12,901 nucleotides of DNA from Pleurotus ostreatus/Saccharomyces cerevisiae fusant. Taxonomy: Eukaryota > Opisthokonta. Positions 1 to 7,453 of the stretch are shown here, one piece after another. The position numbers and the translations under genes are program-made. Each line of letters starts with the position of its first letter. Within the stretch, counting starts at the first letter, position 1. The notes beneath the pieces are model-generated. The model had not been told where the DNA came from, ran no database searches, and worked only from the letters and a program-made list of their open reading frames with translations. Where the stretch lies: the NCBI GenBank assembly GCA_024196135.1, contig JAMQCK010001027.1:1-12901 (forward strand), read 5' to 3'.

Positions 1-387
1 AGTCGGGCATACTGCAGCATAGGCGGGTCACATCCAGCGCGGCGATGAGCGCAGCGTCCAACAAGCACCCGCGCCCGGGAACGCTCGGGTCCGATCCACG
101 CGCGGGCGCGCCACATCCGTTCATCCCCTCATCATCGTCTCGAACGACGCATTCGTCGTGAGAGGGCCCGACGTCGACAAATCCCCGCATACGCAGGTCA
201 GCAGCTGCCCGCGACGCCCCGCCGAGCCCCGCGGCACCCCCGCATAGAACGCCCGAGACTGCCCCAGCGTGGAAGCCATCTAGCCCATCGACACAAGCGC
301 CGGCCGTACGTCGAGCTACCCATCTGCGACTCCACTATATTCCACACGTCCTACACTACTGTACACTGCTAGTTGACCTCCAGACTT
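1..387. other. no confident gene; two short open frames only
   Basis: This left-edge stretch lies 3' of the acetyltransferase gene, and I see no convincing gene in it. On the minus strand an ATG frame runs from 279 to 121 (52 codons, GC-rich, no recognisable motif). On the plus strand a Ser/Pro/Arg-rich frame is open from the window edge to a stop at 161. It could be the tail of a gene running off the left, but it has low complexity and overlaps the minus frame. The two frames cannot both be real, and either could be chance openness in GC-rich DNA. Confidence 0.4.
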
Positions 388-1414
388 TCACGCATTGTGC
401 TCCTTCCATAACACGTACATAGGAATCGGCTCGTCCTCGACGCCCTCCGCGCCGTCAAGAGGCACGGGCTTCTCCGCCTTAAGAGCGAAGCCGGTGTCCT
501 TGTAGAACTTCAACTGGAAGGTTGTCAGTACAGGACGAGCGTCTTCGAAACATGCTGCTTGCCGCGCCCTCTGTCTCCGTCTCAACGGTGAGTGCTTTGC
601 CCTTCTCCCTTGCCTGTATTCTCATGAGCACTCAGACTAGTTGAAGAGTATTTCCAACATACAAGCCGATATACTGCCTTGATCAAGGCCGTCGCCAACC
701 CCTTGCGCTGCGCACGAGGCTCCGTGGCAAGCAGCTGCAAATGCCAGTTCGCCTTCTTGAAGCCCTCACCGAAGGCCTCCGTAGTGGTAGCGCCGTAGAA
801 GGGGAAGAACTGCAAGATCGCGCATCAGCTCGATTGAAACCAACAAGGCAAACCATACGCACCTTCGACGTCCACCAGGTCCGAGTGCCCTCGGTGATGG
901 AGCCCATGAATTCGTTGAAACCAGCCGCTCCTTGCTCAGGGCTGCCCACCACTGTCAGCGATGTCACCCAAAAGTACTCAAGTTGACTACTCACCTGTCT
1001 AGCAGCTCCTGGTCGGGGCCGAACCACACGGCCGCGGACGAGATATCGTCAGGTCCAAAGCCAGCGACGTATACCTGCAGTGCGGACAGATAGTGAGCGA
1101 TCGATAAGCATGCACGAGCAGAGATCGTACCTCGCCACCTATGAGGCCTGCCTTGATTTGCGCGCGCATGAGGAGGGGAAGGAGGGAGGTGTTCCCGCCG
1201 ACGAGGACATGATTGAAGGTGTCTGCAGCGCGTGGTGAGCTAAGCGGCATACCGAAGCTTGGAAAGTGCACAAACCATCGGCGAAAGCAGCAACGTTGAC
1301 CGCGACGATGCGCTCAATCTCCTCATCTAGTCGCGCCTGTCAGCGCCGTCCACCTCACCCTCTACACCACTCACCAGTCGCAGTCTTCAGATGGCGGACG
1401 ATGATCTCAGGCAT
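388..1414 (-). CDS. GNAT-family N-acetyltransferase (8 exons, 217 aa)
   Basis: Likely acetyl-CoA-dependent N-acetyltransferase, probably cytosolic; the substrate cannot be told. Spliced exons (minus strand): 1414-1375, 1326-1276, 1222-1131, 1074-995, 941-863, 809-675, 613-563 and 513-388. All phases join without a stop. The acetyl-CoA-binding motif A is clear at residues 139-160, with the Q-R-K-G-L-A loop (148-153) fitting Q/RxxGxG/A. It is followed by the strand VETETEG (169-175) and the motif-B helix ALKFYKDTGFA (176-186). The N-terminal half (residues 25-62, with AFADDTFNHVLVGG) matches the fungal GNAT layout. The start was chosen as the ATG that opens directly into the first exon after a pyrimidine-rich leader. 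Intron 7 (514-562) needs a GC donor; an in-frame AG at 571 gives a poorer protein. It is divergent from the UstY gene at 2046. The family call is firm; the substrate is unknown. Confidence 0.88.
514..562 (-). other. GC-AG intron in the GNAT gene
   Basis: Reading on the minus strand, the intron opens with GCAAGC, has TACTGAC as a branch-point candidate and closes with TTCCAG. At 49 nt it is the same size as its neighbours. Using it joins the motif-A/B region in one frame (VETETEG followed by ALKFYK). A conventional GT donor in this interval would leave an 18-nt intron, which is too short. The other option, acceptor AG at 571, replaces the conserved strand with unrelated residues. Confidence 0.75.
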
Positions 1415-2045
1415 TGCGTTGAAGGTAGTGGAAGTGGAGGCAGGAGGATAAAGAGATATGGAAGGTGGTAGAAAAGGTGAAGGTGGACGAAACTAGCGCT
1501 CGTCGACCCTCAGGGCCATCTTATTCCCCTTACAGCCCCCCTCGTACCGGCGGCGTCTCGTGACGGCGCGCGAATTGGGCAGTTCGTGAGAGGCTTGTGT
1601 GGTGCGCATCAGCCTCGTCCTTCAGCATCATTTCGAGAAGTTGTTGAGAGGCTCAAACGCGGGAGAAGAGGGGACAGGACGTATCGTGGCGGGATGGTGG
1701 GAGGAGAGAACCTTCATGTTCAATTTGGGATCACGCGTTACGGGTCACGGTTGATGACGGGGGCAAATCTGAATTAGAAATTGCGTCTTGCATCAACATC
1801 AACCTTTCTTTGGACTTCCATCTCTCAGTCGATGACCTTACGCGACGCGACGCATGTGCGCGGACAATCCTGCGGATCTTCTGGGGTCGTGGACTTCATC
1901 ATGGCGGGCACGGCTGGCTGTATCGCTATACAGTGACGGGGCCTACTCGAATCTCCCTCGATTCCCGCACTTCGCGGGCGCCAGTAGAGCGCGCTTGACG
2001 CCCTGCCCTTCCTCTCAGTCTGCGCCCTCTCCTTCGACGGTCGAG
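1415..2045. promoter_or_regulatory. shared upstream region of GNAT and UstY-a genes
   Basis: This 631-base stretch lies between two divergent start codons, so it should hold both promoters. I see no clear TATA box. Both ATGs follow pyrimidine-rich coding-strand leaders (about 1995-2042 before the plus-strand gene, and the complement of about 1430-1500 before the minus-strand gene), a common form of fungal core promoter. The short open frames here (for example 1586-1777 plus) have no recognisable domain and no intron-supported continuation. Confidence 0.45.
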
Positions 2046-2715
2046 ATGGCACGAAACGAATCGAAGAAGGGAACGCTGCCAGTCGGGAGGCTTGTGCTCG
2101 CTTTACTCGTCGCGCTCGCATTCTCTCTCGCGGTGTTCCTGCGCTATCATAAGCGAACGAAGGTGCAAGAGCGACCGGAGTATAGTAAGTCTACCCTTGA
2201 ATTCAAGTCATGAACACCCATACTGATGAACATAAGCTTTCCGTGGACGAGACTACCCCGAAACCTGGGACATCGGCCCGCTCGAAGAAGTACACATGCC
2301 GTACGAGAACACGGTCCATTATGCGCTCGACACGCCCGCTGGTATCGAGCAATGGGAGACGATGCTGCCTCCCGGCCGCGGCATGCTCTACCTTGGCCCC
2401 GACAAGCGACCCTTCAGCATCAGCGTCTTCCACCAGCTGCGCTGCCTCGATATCCTGCGCGCGGAGCTCGTCGTGCAGTTTCAGCATGCTGACGAGCCGC
2501 CGCCGGAGAAGCAGTCGCCGTTGGTTAACCACTGCATGAATTATATTCGGCAGACGGTCCTGTGCCGCGCGGACTTGACGATGGAGAGCATTCGGGGGCT
2601 GAATTATTCGACGTCGACGGTGTCGGACGTTACGCATGTTTGCCAGGATCACACAACTATCTTTCGCGCGGCAGAGGAGAATTGGAAGGAGTACCAGAGG
2701 ACAACTTGGCTGTGA
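2046..2715 (+). CDS. UstY-family (DUF3328) protein, degenerate HXXHC motifs (UstY-a)
   Basis: Single-pass membrane protein of the UstYa-like family, whose known members act as oxidases in ribosomal-peptide (ustiloxin, cyclochlorotine) pathways. Exons 2046-2184 and 2237-2715 give 205 aa. The phase-1 intron opens GTAAGT and closes at AAG 2236. A transmembrane helix spans about residues 14-33, followed by the family's aromatic-DYP segment (R51-D52-Y53-P54) and the conserved core. The first HXXHC motif reads H-Q-L-R-C (112-116) and the second L-V-N-H-C (142-146), so each has lost one histidine. The following YIRQTVLCRADLT and VSDVTHVCQDH blocks are typical. The start was set at ATG 2046; the frame is open upstream to 1854, but that would bury the membrane helix. 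A donor GTGAGC at 2712 with acceptor at 2775 could replace the last codons and end at 2785 instead. The family is sure; activity is not. Confidence 0.87.
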
Positions 2716-2810
2716 GCATCGTGAGTGCGTATCCTTGCTTCTTACGCGCGGTGCACGCTAATAACATCGTCGTAGTCGTTACTAGATATACTATGTATCC
2801 TACGCCCCAA

Positions 2811-3579
2811 TTATCGAAGCTGCAGTCCCGCCATGTCTACGATTCCGATGAGTCCTCCTCGACAGTCAGCTCTAATGCCGATATTGGTGCTGGACGCAAG
2901 ACCCACCTCCGTGCGCGCCTCCCAGTCGTCGAAATTCTTGTCCAAGAAGTCGTAGATCACCGAGTGATCCCGGCAGGTATGCGTTTCACCTACCCAATCC
3001 ACGTCGAAGTCGCGCTGAGTAAAGTCGCCTGGCTCCAGCGTCAAGTCTGGGCGGCAGAGGATCGAGGTCCTGAGGTAGCCGAGGCAGTGTCGGACGTGGT
3101 GGATGTGCGCCCACCCAGGGTTTGCGTGTCCAAAGGCAGAGTTGAGCATCCGCAGGCAATGTAGCTATGTCGGGAGGGTCAGCCGACCATTGTTGACAGC
3201 ATATAGCTCGACGTACATCGTGGAACATCGACGGCAAGAGCAGTCGGTCATCTGGTCCAAATTGAGCGTACCCGAAGCTTTTGGACGCGATGGTGGTCCA
3301 TATCTCGTCCGAGTCGTAGCCCAAGAGTGGGTATACCGCCGATTCCTGCATGGTCATCTTCGCCTGCTCGCCGCGGTAGGCGGGCAGCTCCTGCGGGTAG
3401 TCACTCCCGTGCCATGCTTGAATGCGTCAGATTCACAGTCATCCGCCAAGGTATGGGTACGTCTTACTATAGTCTGCTCTCCCATGCTGATGATACAGCC
3501 GTAGCATGTAGGTGACATTCACGAGCGAAACGAGGAGGAGAAGTACGCTCAGGATGGCGGAGGTCCTGGGAGAGGCCAT
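2811..3579 (-). CDS. UstY-family (DUF3328) protein, canonical HXXHC motifs (UstY-b)
   Basis: Second UstYa-like membrane protein, 221 aa, tail to tail with UstY-a and separated from it by 95 bases. Exons (minus strand): 3579-3468, 3416-3217 and 3164-2811; introns of 51 and 52 nt. There is an N-terminal transmembrane helix at about residues 7-28. The segment W39-H-G-S-D-Y-P45 follows the first intron, which falls in phase 1 at the same protein position as in UstY-a. Both signature motifs are intact: H-D-L-H-C (103-107) and H-V-R-H-C (127-131). They are followed by YLRTSILCRPDLTLE and ETHTCRDHSVIYD. The second intron splits the first motif after Asp104. The start was chosen as the ATG just before the hydrophobic stretch. 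The last 40 or so residues are low in family likeness, so an extra 3' intron starting near GTGGGT is possible. Known relatives oxidise or cyclise peptides; the substrate here is unknown. Confidence 0.88.
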
Positions 3580-4011
3580 CCGGCACGACGAAATCGCCCG
3601 TTCGCAGTCGATGTATTGCTCAAGATGCGTGAGCGTATAAAGCCCGCCACCATCGAGAGCATCTGACCGGGTTGACCTGCAAATAGCGCTCAAACGCCGT
3701 CGCTATATTGGGGTCTTGATGCTTTCGCGAGAAGTCCGTCCTGCCGAGTCTTCTTCCGGTCCTGACACCCCTCTGGGTTTGTTCGGAACTTTCATGCACT
3801 CAGAGGACCGCCCTCATCGCAGCTTCCATCGCTATTCATGTCCTTATCTCATTCTCGACATGTAGAAGCTGTGCCCATGAGTATTACGGTGTCCCTTGAT
3901 CCTGATATGCCCTCCGTTCAGAAGACGGACGCCTCGCCGGGAGCAGCCCTCAAAAGCACGACATGACCTACAAGTATCCCCTGCCCCTCGTCCTGACTGT
4001 GCCCCGCCGCC
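3580..4011. promoter_or_regulatory. divergent promoter region of UstY-b and the 7-TM gene
   Basis: This 432-base stretch separates two start codons. A TATAAA lies at 3636-3641 on the plus strand, about 57-62 bases from the UstY-b ATG but in the opposite orientation, so its role is unsure. Upstream of the 7-TM ATG are two short plus-strand frames, 3794-3865 (23 codons) and 3838-3966 (42 codons). They would act as upstream ORFs if the leader reaches that far. No TATA box is seen close to the 7-TM ATG, which follows a C-rich leader. Confidence 0.4.
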
Positions 4012-5277
4012 ATGTCGAACAGCACGAACCCTTATGCTCCCTCAGACGAGCCGCCTGAGTTGATGTTGGCCGACCGCACCAACTTCATCGGCGCCATACT
4101 CTGCGGAAGCGCTTGGGGTAAGCATTGGTCGCTCTCACGGATCTATGGCGATGAAGACTGATCCATGGCGCGTTGTAGGTGTTCTGCTCACCGTCGCGTT
4201 CATGACGGTGCAGGCGCTTCTGGCCTCCTTGCGCTCGAACCCGCATTGGAGCCGGACGGCGATGCCCTTGCTCGCATTTGTAGTCATCATCGTTGCCTGC
4301 GGGACGCTGAATTTCGGTATGGCCCGATTGTCTTGTGCATGTCCTCTTCGCTGACTAGAATGATGCTCAGCTGGGAACACCGACATCAGCCGGCGTATGT
4401 TCGTCGAGAACCGAATGTACCCGGGCGGGCCGTCCATGTTCTTGAACGACCATTACGACGATCCCATGAACGTGCTCGGTAATGCGGGTTATATCATCGC
4501 GAACTTTTTCGCCGATGCACTTCTGGTACGTGTGCATTGTGCTGTGCTTTCATCTGAATGATTATTGGGAATAGCTCTACCGCTGCTACGTCGTTTGGGC
4601 CAAGAGATGGTGGATCATCGTCATTCCCGGTTGTGTCTTCATAGCCTCTACGAGTGAGTTCTTTGGCGACGGTTTGGAGACATGGGACTGATGATTTAAT
4701 CCCAGCGATGTCCATCTTCTTGTTGTACCAGGTCAGCCAACCGACGGAGAGTTTGTGGCTGCACGTCGATGTTGGGCTTACGTACTTCTCCCTCTCGCTG
4801 GCGGGTGCGTCGTGCGCTCCAAACATGAATATAGCTCTGACCTCCAACGCAGTTAACTTGTTACTCACCCTGCTCATCGTCGGTCGACTTCTGTCCCTGA
4901 GCAACCAAGTGACGCGCATGCTCGGCCCCCAGCATGCACGCACGTATACCAGCGTTGCCGCCCTGCTAGTGGAGAGCGCCGCGCCGTACGCAGTGGCGAA
5001 CCTCATTTTCATCGTCACCTACGGCATCGGGAGTCCTGGGTCGAACGTCGTTCTGCCTGTGCTTTCGCAGATCATGTGCACCAGTTCGGTGCTCATCATC
5101 TTGCGCGTAGCAAATGGCCGCGCCTGGAGTCAGCAGACGACGGATATCGCGCGCAATAGGACGGGCATCTCGGGGGGCCGCTTCACGAGCGGGAACGAGT
5201 CGGGCACGATGGTCTTGTCGGATGTACATTTCAAGAGTGGGATCTCGCGGGCTAGCGAGTCGGAGTCTAAGGCTTGA
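4012..5277 (+). CDS. seven-transmembrane protein of an unnamed basidiomycete family (6 exons, 333 aa)
   Basis: Integral membrane protein of the type found in many copies in mushroom-forming fungi and usually left as hypothetical. Exons: 4012-4117, 4179-4316, 4371-4525, 4575-4653, 4706-4804 and 4853-5277. Introns are 48-61 nt and all phases agree. Hydrophobic segments fall at about residues 27-51, 63-82, 115-136, 146-167, 180-206, 224-249 and 256-278. The short N-terminus (one N-S-T site) would be outside and the roughly 55-residue Ser/Gly-rich C-tail inside. Family-like landmarks are the ADRTNFIG opening, LLYRCYVVWAKRWW after helix 3 and the ILRVANGRAW ending after helix 7. The fifth intron (4805-4852) is 48 nt with no stop, so retaining it would insert 16 residues in frame. 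The layout resembles a receptor, but no G-protein or ligand signature is visible, so I assign no function. Confidence 0.85.
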
Positions 5278-5932
5278 TCTTCTGATGTATTTCTCGTTTA
5301 AGGGTAGTAGTAGGTGCTGGGCTGTATTATTTATTCCCCTCGAAGGAACCTCACGCTCGGTGGAACGTCTGAGCAGCAAATACAGCTCTATTCAATCAAC
5401 AGGTCTCGTTGGGAGCAACTGCATTGGCAGGACGCATACACGGTTCATCTTCGCTCAGTATAAGATTGTCTCACTACTTCAAACAGCCTTGTACGACCCA
5501 ATACCTCATCAACTTGGGCTGACATCGATGGCAGTGATCTCTGGAAAGCAATGTTTGTTGCAGACATAGGCAAGAGCTATAACTTACAATGACCCGAATC
5601 TAATATTTGTCTGATAGGTTTTCAAAATGGCGCCGAAAAGCACCTTGAAGCTTTGCACGTGCTTGTTTAATTTGCGGCTCCGAGGTCACGTGGACTTATG
5701 CTCGACTTCGCGTACGGATAGCTCAAGCCTCATCCACACACTGAAGGCCTCATAGTATACATGATATTGGAAGAAATATGTGCGGCATCGCTAGAGTACT
5801 CTCCAAGCAAGGTTATGCCTCGCATACTGCACGGGAACCGCCTGGCACTGCAAGGGAAATAATAATTGTCGCGGAAGATTCCCTAGTGCGTCGCGTCAGC
5901 GGGAGAAAGGTAATTCGGGCCCAATATTCACC
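5278..5932. other. convergent intergenic region, no gene seen
   Basis: This 655-base stretch lies between the ends of the 7-TM gene and the first small secreted peptide gene. I found no open frame with a recognisable domain or a splice pattern like those of the neighbours. Base composition is more AT-rich than in the genes. Two CACGTG hexamers occur at 5656-5661 and 5687-5692. The rest should be 3' untranslated sequence and spacer. Confidence 0.5.
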
Positions 5933-6200
5933 TCAGAAGCAGCCGTAGATGTTGTGGTCGCGAGCGCCTTTGGTAGCTCCTTCGTAATATGCAGCAGGAC
6001 ACGATGTGATAGTAACTGTGCGGGTACTGGTGATGGTTATAATCACGTCGTCTGCAGGGTAGTGTCATGGTCACGTATGGTATCAATAACAAGCGTAAAC
6101 TACCTTGCAAGGTTGGAGTGGGTGGGTCCGTGATAGGAGCGGCGGTCGTGAGAGACAGGAAGTACAGGCCAAAGTAGACGAAGGCGTAGAAGCGTTGCAT
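5933..6200 (-). CDS. small secreted peptide, 71 aa (SSP1)
   Basis: Predicted secreted peptide of unknown role. Exons (minus strand) 6200-6104 and 6051-5933, with a 52-nt phase-1 intron (donor GTAGTT, acceptor CTGCAG). The N-terminus is a good signal peptide: a hydrophobic stretch at residues 4-18, with cleavage likely after TTAA or AAP (about 19-22). The mature part opens with a Pro/Thr-rich segment (PITDPPTPT), continues with a Thr/Ile-rich strand-like segment (VIITITSTRTVTITS) and ends in N-I-Y-G-C-F. It holds two cysteines (one mid-chain, one next to last). A GTG-initiated extension to 6215 is possible on paper, but the ATG at 6200 starts the signal peptide properly. A TATA box lies 65-74 bases upstream. 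I recognise no family. Signal peptide, clean splice and promoter together make it a likely real gene. Confidence 0.62.
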
Positions 6201-7014
6201 GGCCGCGATGATCACGATGTGCGAGAGGACCAGGGTAACGGCGGAAATGAGTATCTGACCATCTCTTTATATACGGGTGATCTCGAGGTCGATTCACGAG
6301 GGTGGGTTGTCGATTCTCATGAGTAGCATTAAGTCCACGGGGTTTCGCAAAGTACGGTCCCTGTCTTATGCTGTGGCAAGTGATCGCTGCGTTGAGCACT
6401 AGCTGCTATGATGAGCCCTATTACGGCTCTCAACCGATGTATGCATGAGACGCAGCTGTGCAGATGGCCGAACTTCGTTCATCTGTGTACATCTCATGCC
6501 GCTGATCGGGCTGCAGGTCCGGTTCCGAAGCCTCCATTCATTCTGCTGAACTGACTGATGCAAGGTGAACACGGTGCAACCTTGGAGCTTCCATGTTCTT
6601 GTCCCACTGATTACAAGTCCGTCGTACGCGGCGCTCCCATATATGCCTCCTACGCCTGACGATGTCTTCGTCCCTCTAGGCACGTTGAGGCGCAAGGTGG
6701 CATTCTGGCATGGGCCCAGAAGCCAGTGAGTCGCAGGTGGCAAGGTACGAATCAAGCTGCGAGGTGCGCAAGGTCAATTGTGGCTGATGGACTTTGCGGA
6801 CGCGTCCGTCGGGATATGCCGATGAAGCTTTGAAAGCTCGCGTGACCATGTTCGACTTCGCAAGCTTGACTTTTCTGAATCAATTCAACGTAAACAGGAT
6901 GGGAAAACATAGGACCACACAGCCTGAACTTCAAGAACGAAGTACACCTGCTACCCCTTCAGCAATCTCATTGTTCAGCAATGTATACAACTTACCCTTT
7001 CTAAGCCGACGTCT
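6201..7014. other. SSP1 upstream region and spacer, no further gene seen
   Basis: This 814-base stretch lies between the starts of SSP1 and the end of SSP2, both on the minus strand. Apart from the SSP1 TATA box it shows nothing I can name. A minus-strand frame at 6399-6755 is 118 codons long, but it opens with TTG, lacks an early ATG and has no recognisable domain. A shorter minus frame (6752-6934) also opens with TTG. The plus-strand frame at 6794-7216 runs antisense to SSP2. Confidence 0.45.
6265..6274 (-). promoter_or_regulatory. TATA box of SSP1
   Basis: The minus strand reads GTATATAAAG here, a near-perfect TATA box whose ends lie 65 and 74 bases upstream of the SSP1 ATG. Transcription would then start roughly 30 bases on, leaving a leader of some 40 bases. 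Few other genes in the window show such a box. Confidence 0.6.
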
Positions 7015-7226
7015 TCAGAAGCAGGTAGGGATACCGCGCCCTTCAATATTTACGTCCACTCCACGCCTATCCGTGCAGCCTGGTAAAAATGTGAGTTGCA
7101 GGTTGGTTAGGTATGTACAAGAGATGGCTGACCATCGACGTGGCCGGTCTCGGGAGGAATCGCCAGAGGAGCGGCGTTTGCAGCAAGCGTGCCGAGGAGG
7201 AAGAGCAGGATGGTAGAAGCGCGCAT
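7015..7226 (-). CDS. small secreted peptide, 52 aa (SSP2)
   Basis: Predicted secreted peptide of unknown role. Exons (minus strand) 7226-7133 and 7079-7015, with a 53-nt phase-1 intron (donor GTCAGC, CTAAC branch-point candidate, acceptor ACCAG). Residues 1-19 form a classic signal peptide (MRAS, then ILLFLLGTLAANA, cleavage about Ala-Ala-Pro). The mature part is about 32 residues. It starts PLAIPPE and after the intron carries C33, a dibasic R36-R37 (a possible Kex2 site) and a final I-P-T-C-F. It shares with SSP1 the AAP signal end, a Pro-rich start, an intron after about 31 codons in phase 1, a TATA-like box about 70 bases upstream and a terminal Cys-Phe. The two may be diverged relatives, though overall identity is low. 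It has no known family and is too short for a firm call on sequence alone. Confidence 0.58.
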
Positions 7227-7294
7227 GATCAAGCTGTGTGCAAAGTGTGTCGATGGGAAGTCGCGAGATTTTGAGGATACGGTTCGAAGTTGAG

Positions 7295-7302
7295 CTTTTA
7301 AA
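7295..7302 (-). promoter_or_regulatory. TATA-like box of SSP2
   Basis: The minus strand reads TTTAAAAG here, 69-76 bases upstream of the SSP2 ATG. That is almost the same spacing as the SSP1 box. It is a weaker match to TATA, so the call leans on the shared spacing. Confidence 0.4.
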
Positions 7303-7392
7303 GTGATTCGGGCTCTATGTGGAGTAAATTGGGCTTGCACCTCCGCACGAAGAGCCTCGAAGGTTGACGAGGAGTCGTATGGCATAGAGTAG

Positions 7393-7406
7393 CCATGCCA
7401 GCATGG
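7393..7406. repeat. inverted repeat CCATGC-ca-GCATGG
   Basis: A perfect 6-base inverted repeat with a 2-base spacer, about 167-180 bases upstream of the SSP2 ATG. It may be a dimeric protein-binding site, or chance. Confidence 0.35.
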
Positions 7407-7439
7407 ACTATGTGTTGGGATGCAGGTACGACTTTTGGA

Positions 7440-7453
7440 CCGCCCGAGGGCGG
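7440..7453. repeat. inverted repeat CCGCCC-ga-GGGCGG
   Basis: A perfect 6-base inverted repeat with a 2-base spacer, about 214-227 bases upstream of the SSP2 ATG. Its outer triplets form CCG-N8-CGG, the kind of paired CGG half-site bound by dimeric fungal Zn2Cys6 regulators. Binding here is only inferred. Confidence 0.35.

Noticed and set aside
1854..2045. In-frame ATG at 1854 as a longer start for UstY-a
   Set aside because: It would add 64 residues without likeness to the family and bury the N-terminal membrane helix; ATG 2046 gives the normal UstY layout.
2562..3164. Long plus-strand open frame (200 codons) across the UstY gap
   Set aside because: It runs antisense to UstY-b and over the UstY-a tail, has no domain, and is a shadow of GC-rich coding frames.
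6399..6755. 118-codon minus-strand frame between SSP1 and SSP2
   Set aside because: It opens with TTG, has no early ATG and no signal peptide, and contains no recognisable motif.
5933..7079. SSP1/SSP2 as farnesylated mating pheromone precursors
   Set aside because: A CaaX signal needs three residues after the cysteine; both end in Cys-Phe, and they carry secretory signal peptides, unlike basidiomycete pheromone precursors.
6794..7216. 140-codon plus-strand frame
   Set aside because: It is antisense to SSP2, whose signal peptide, splice sites and TATA-like box give better support; the translation is low-information and rich in Arg.
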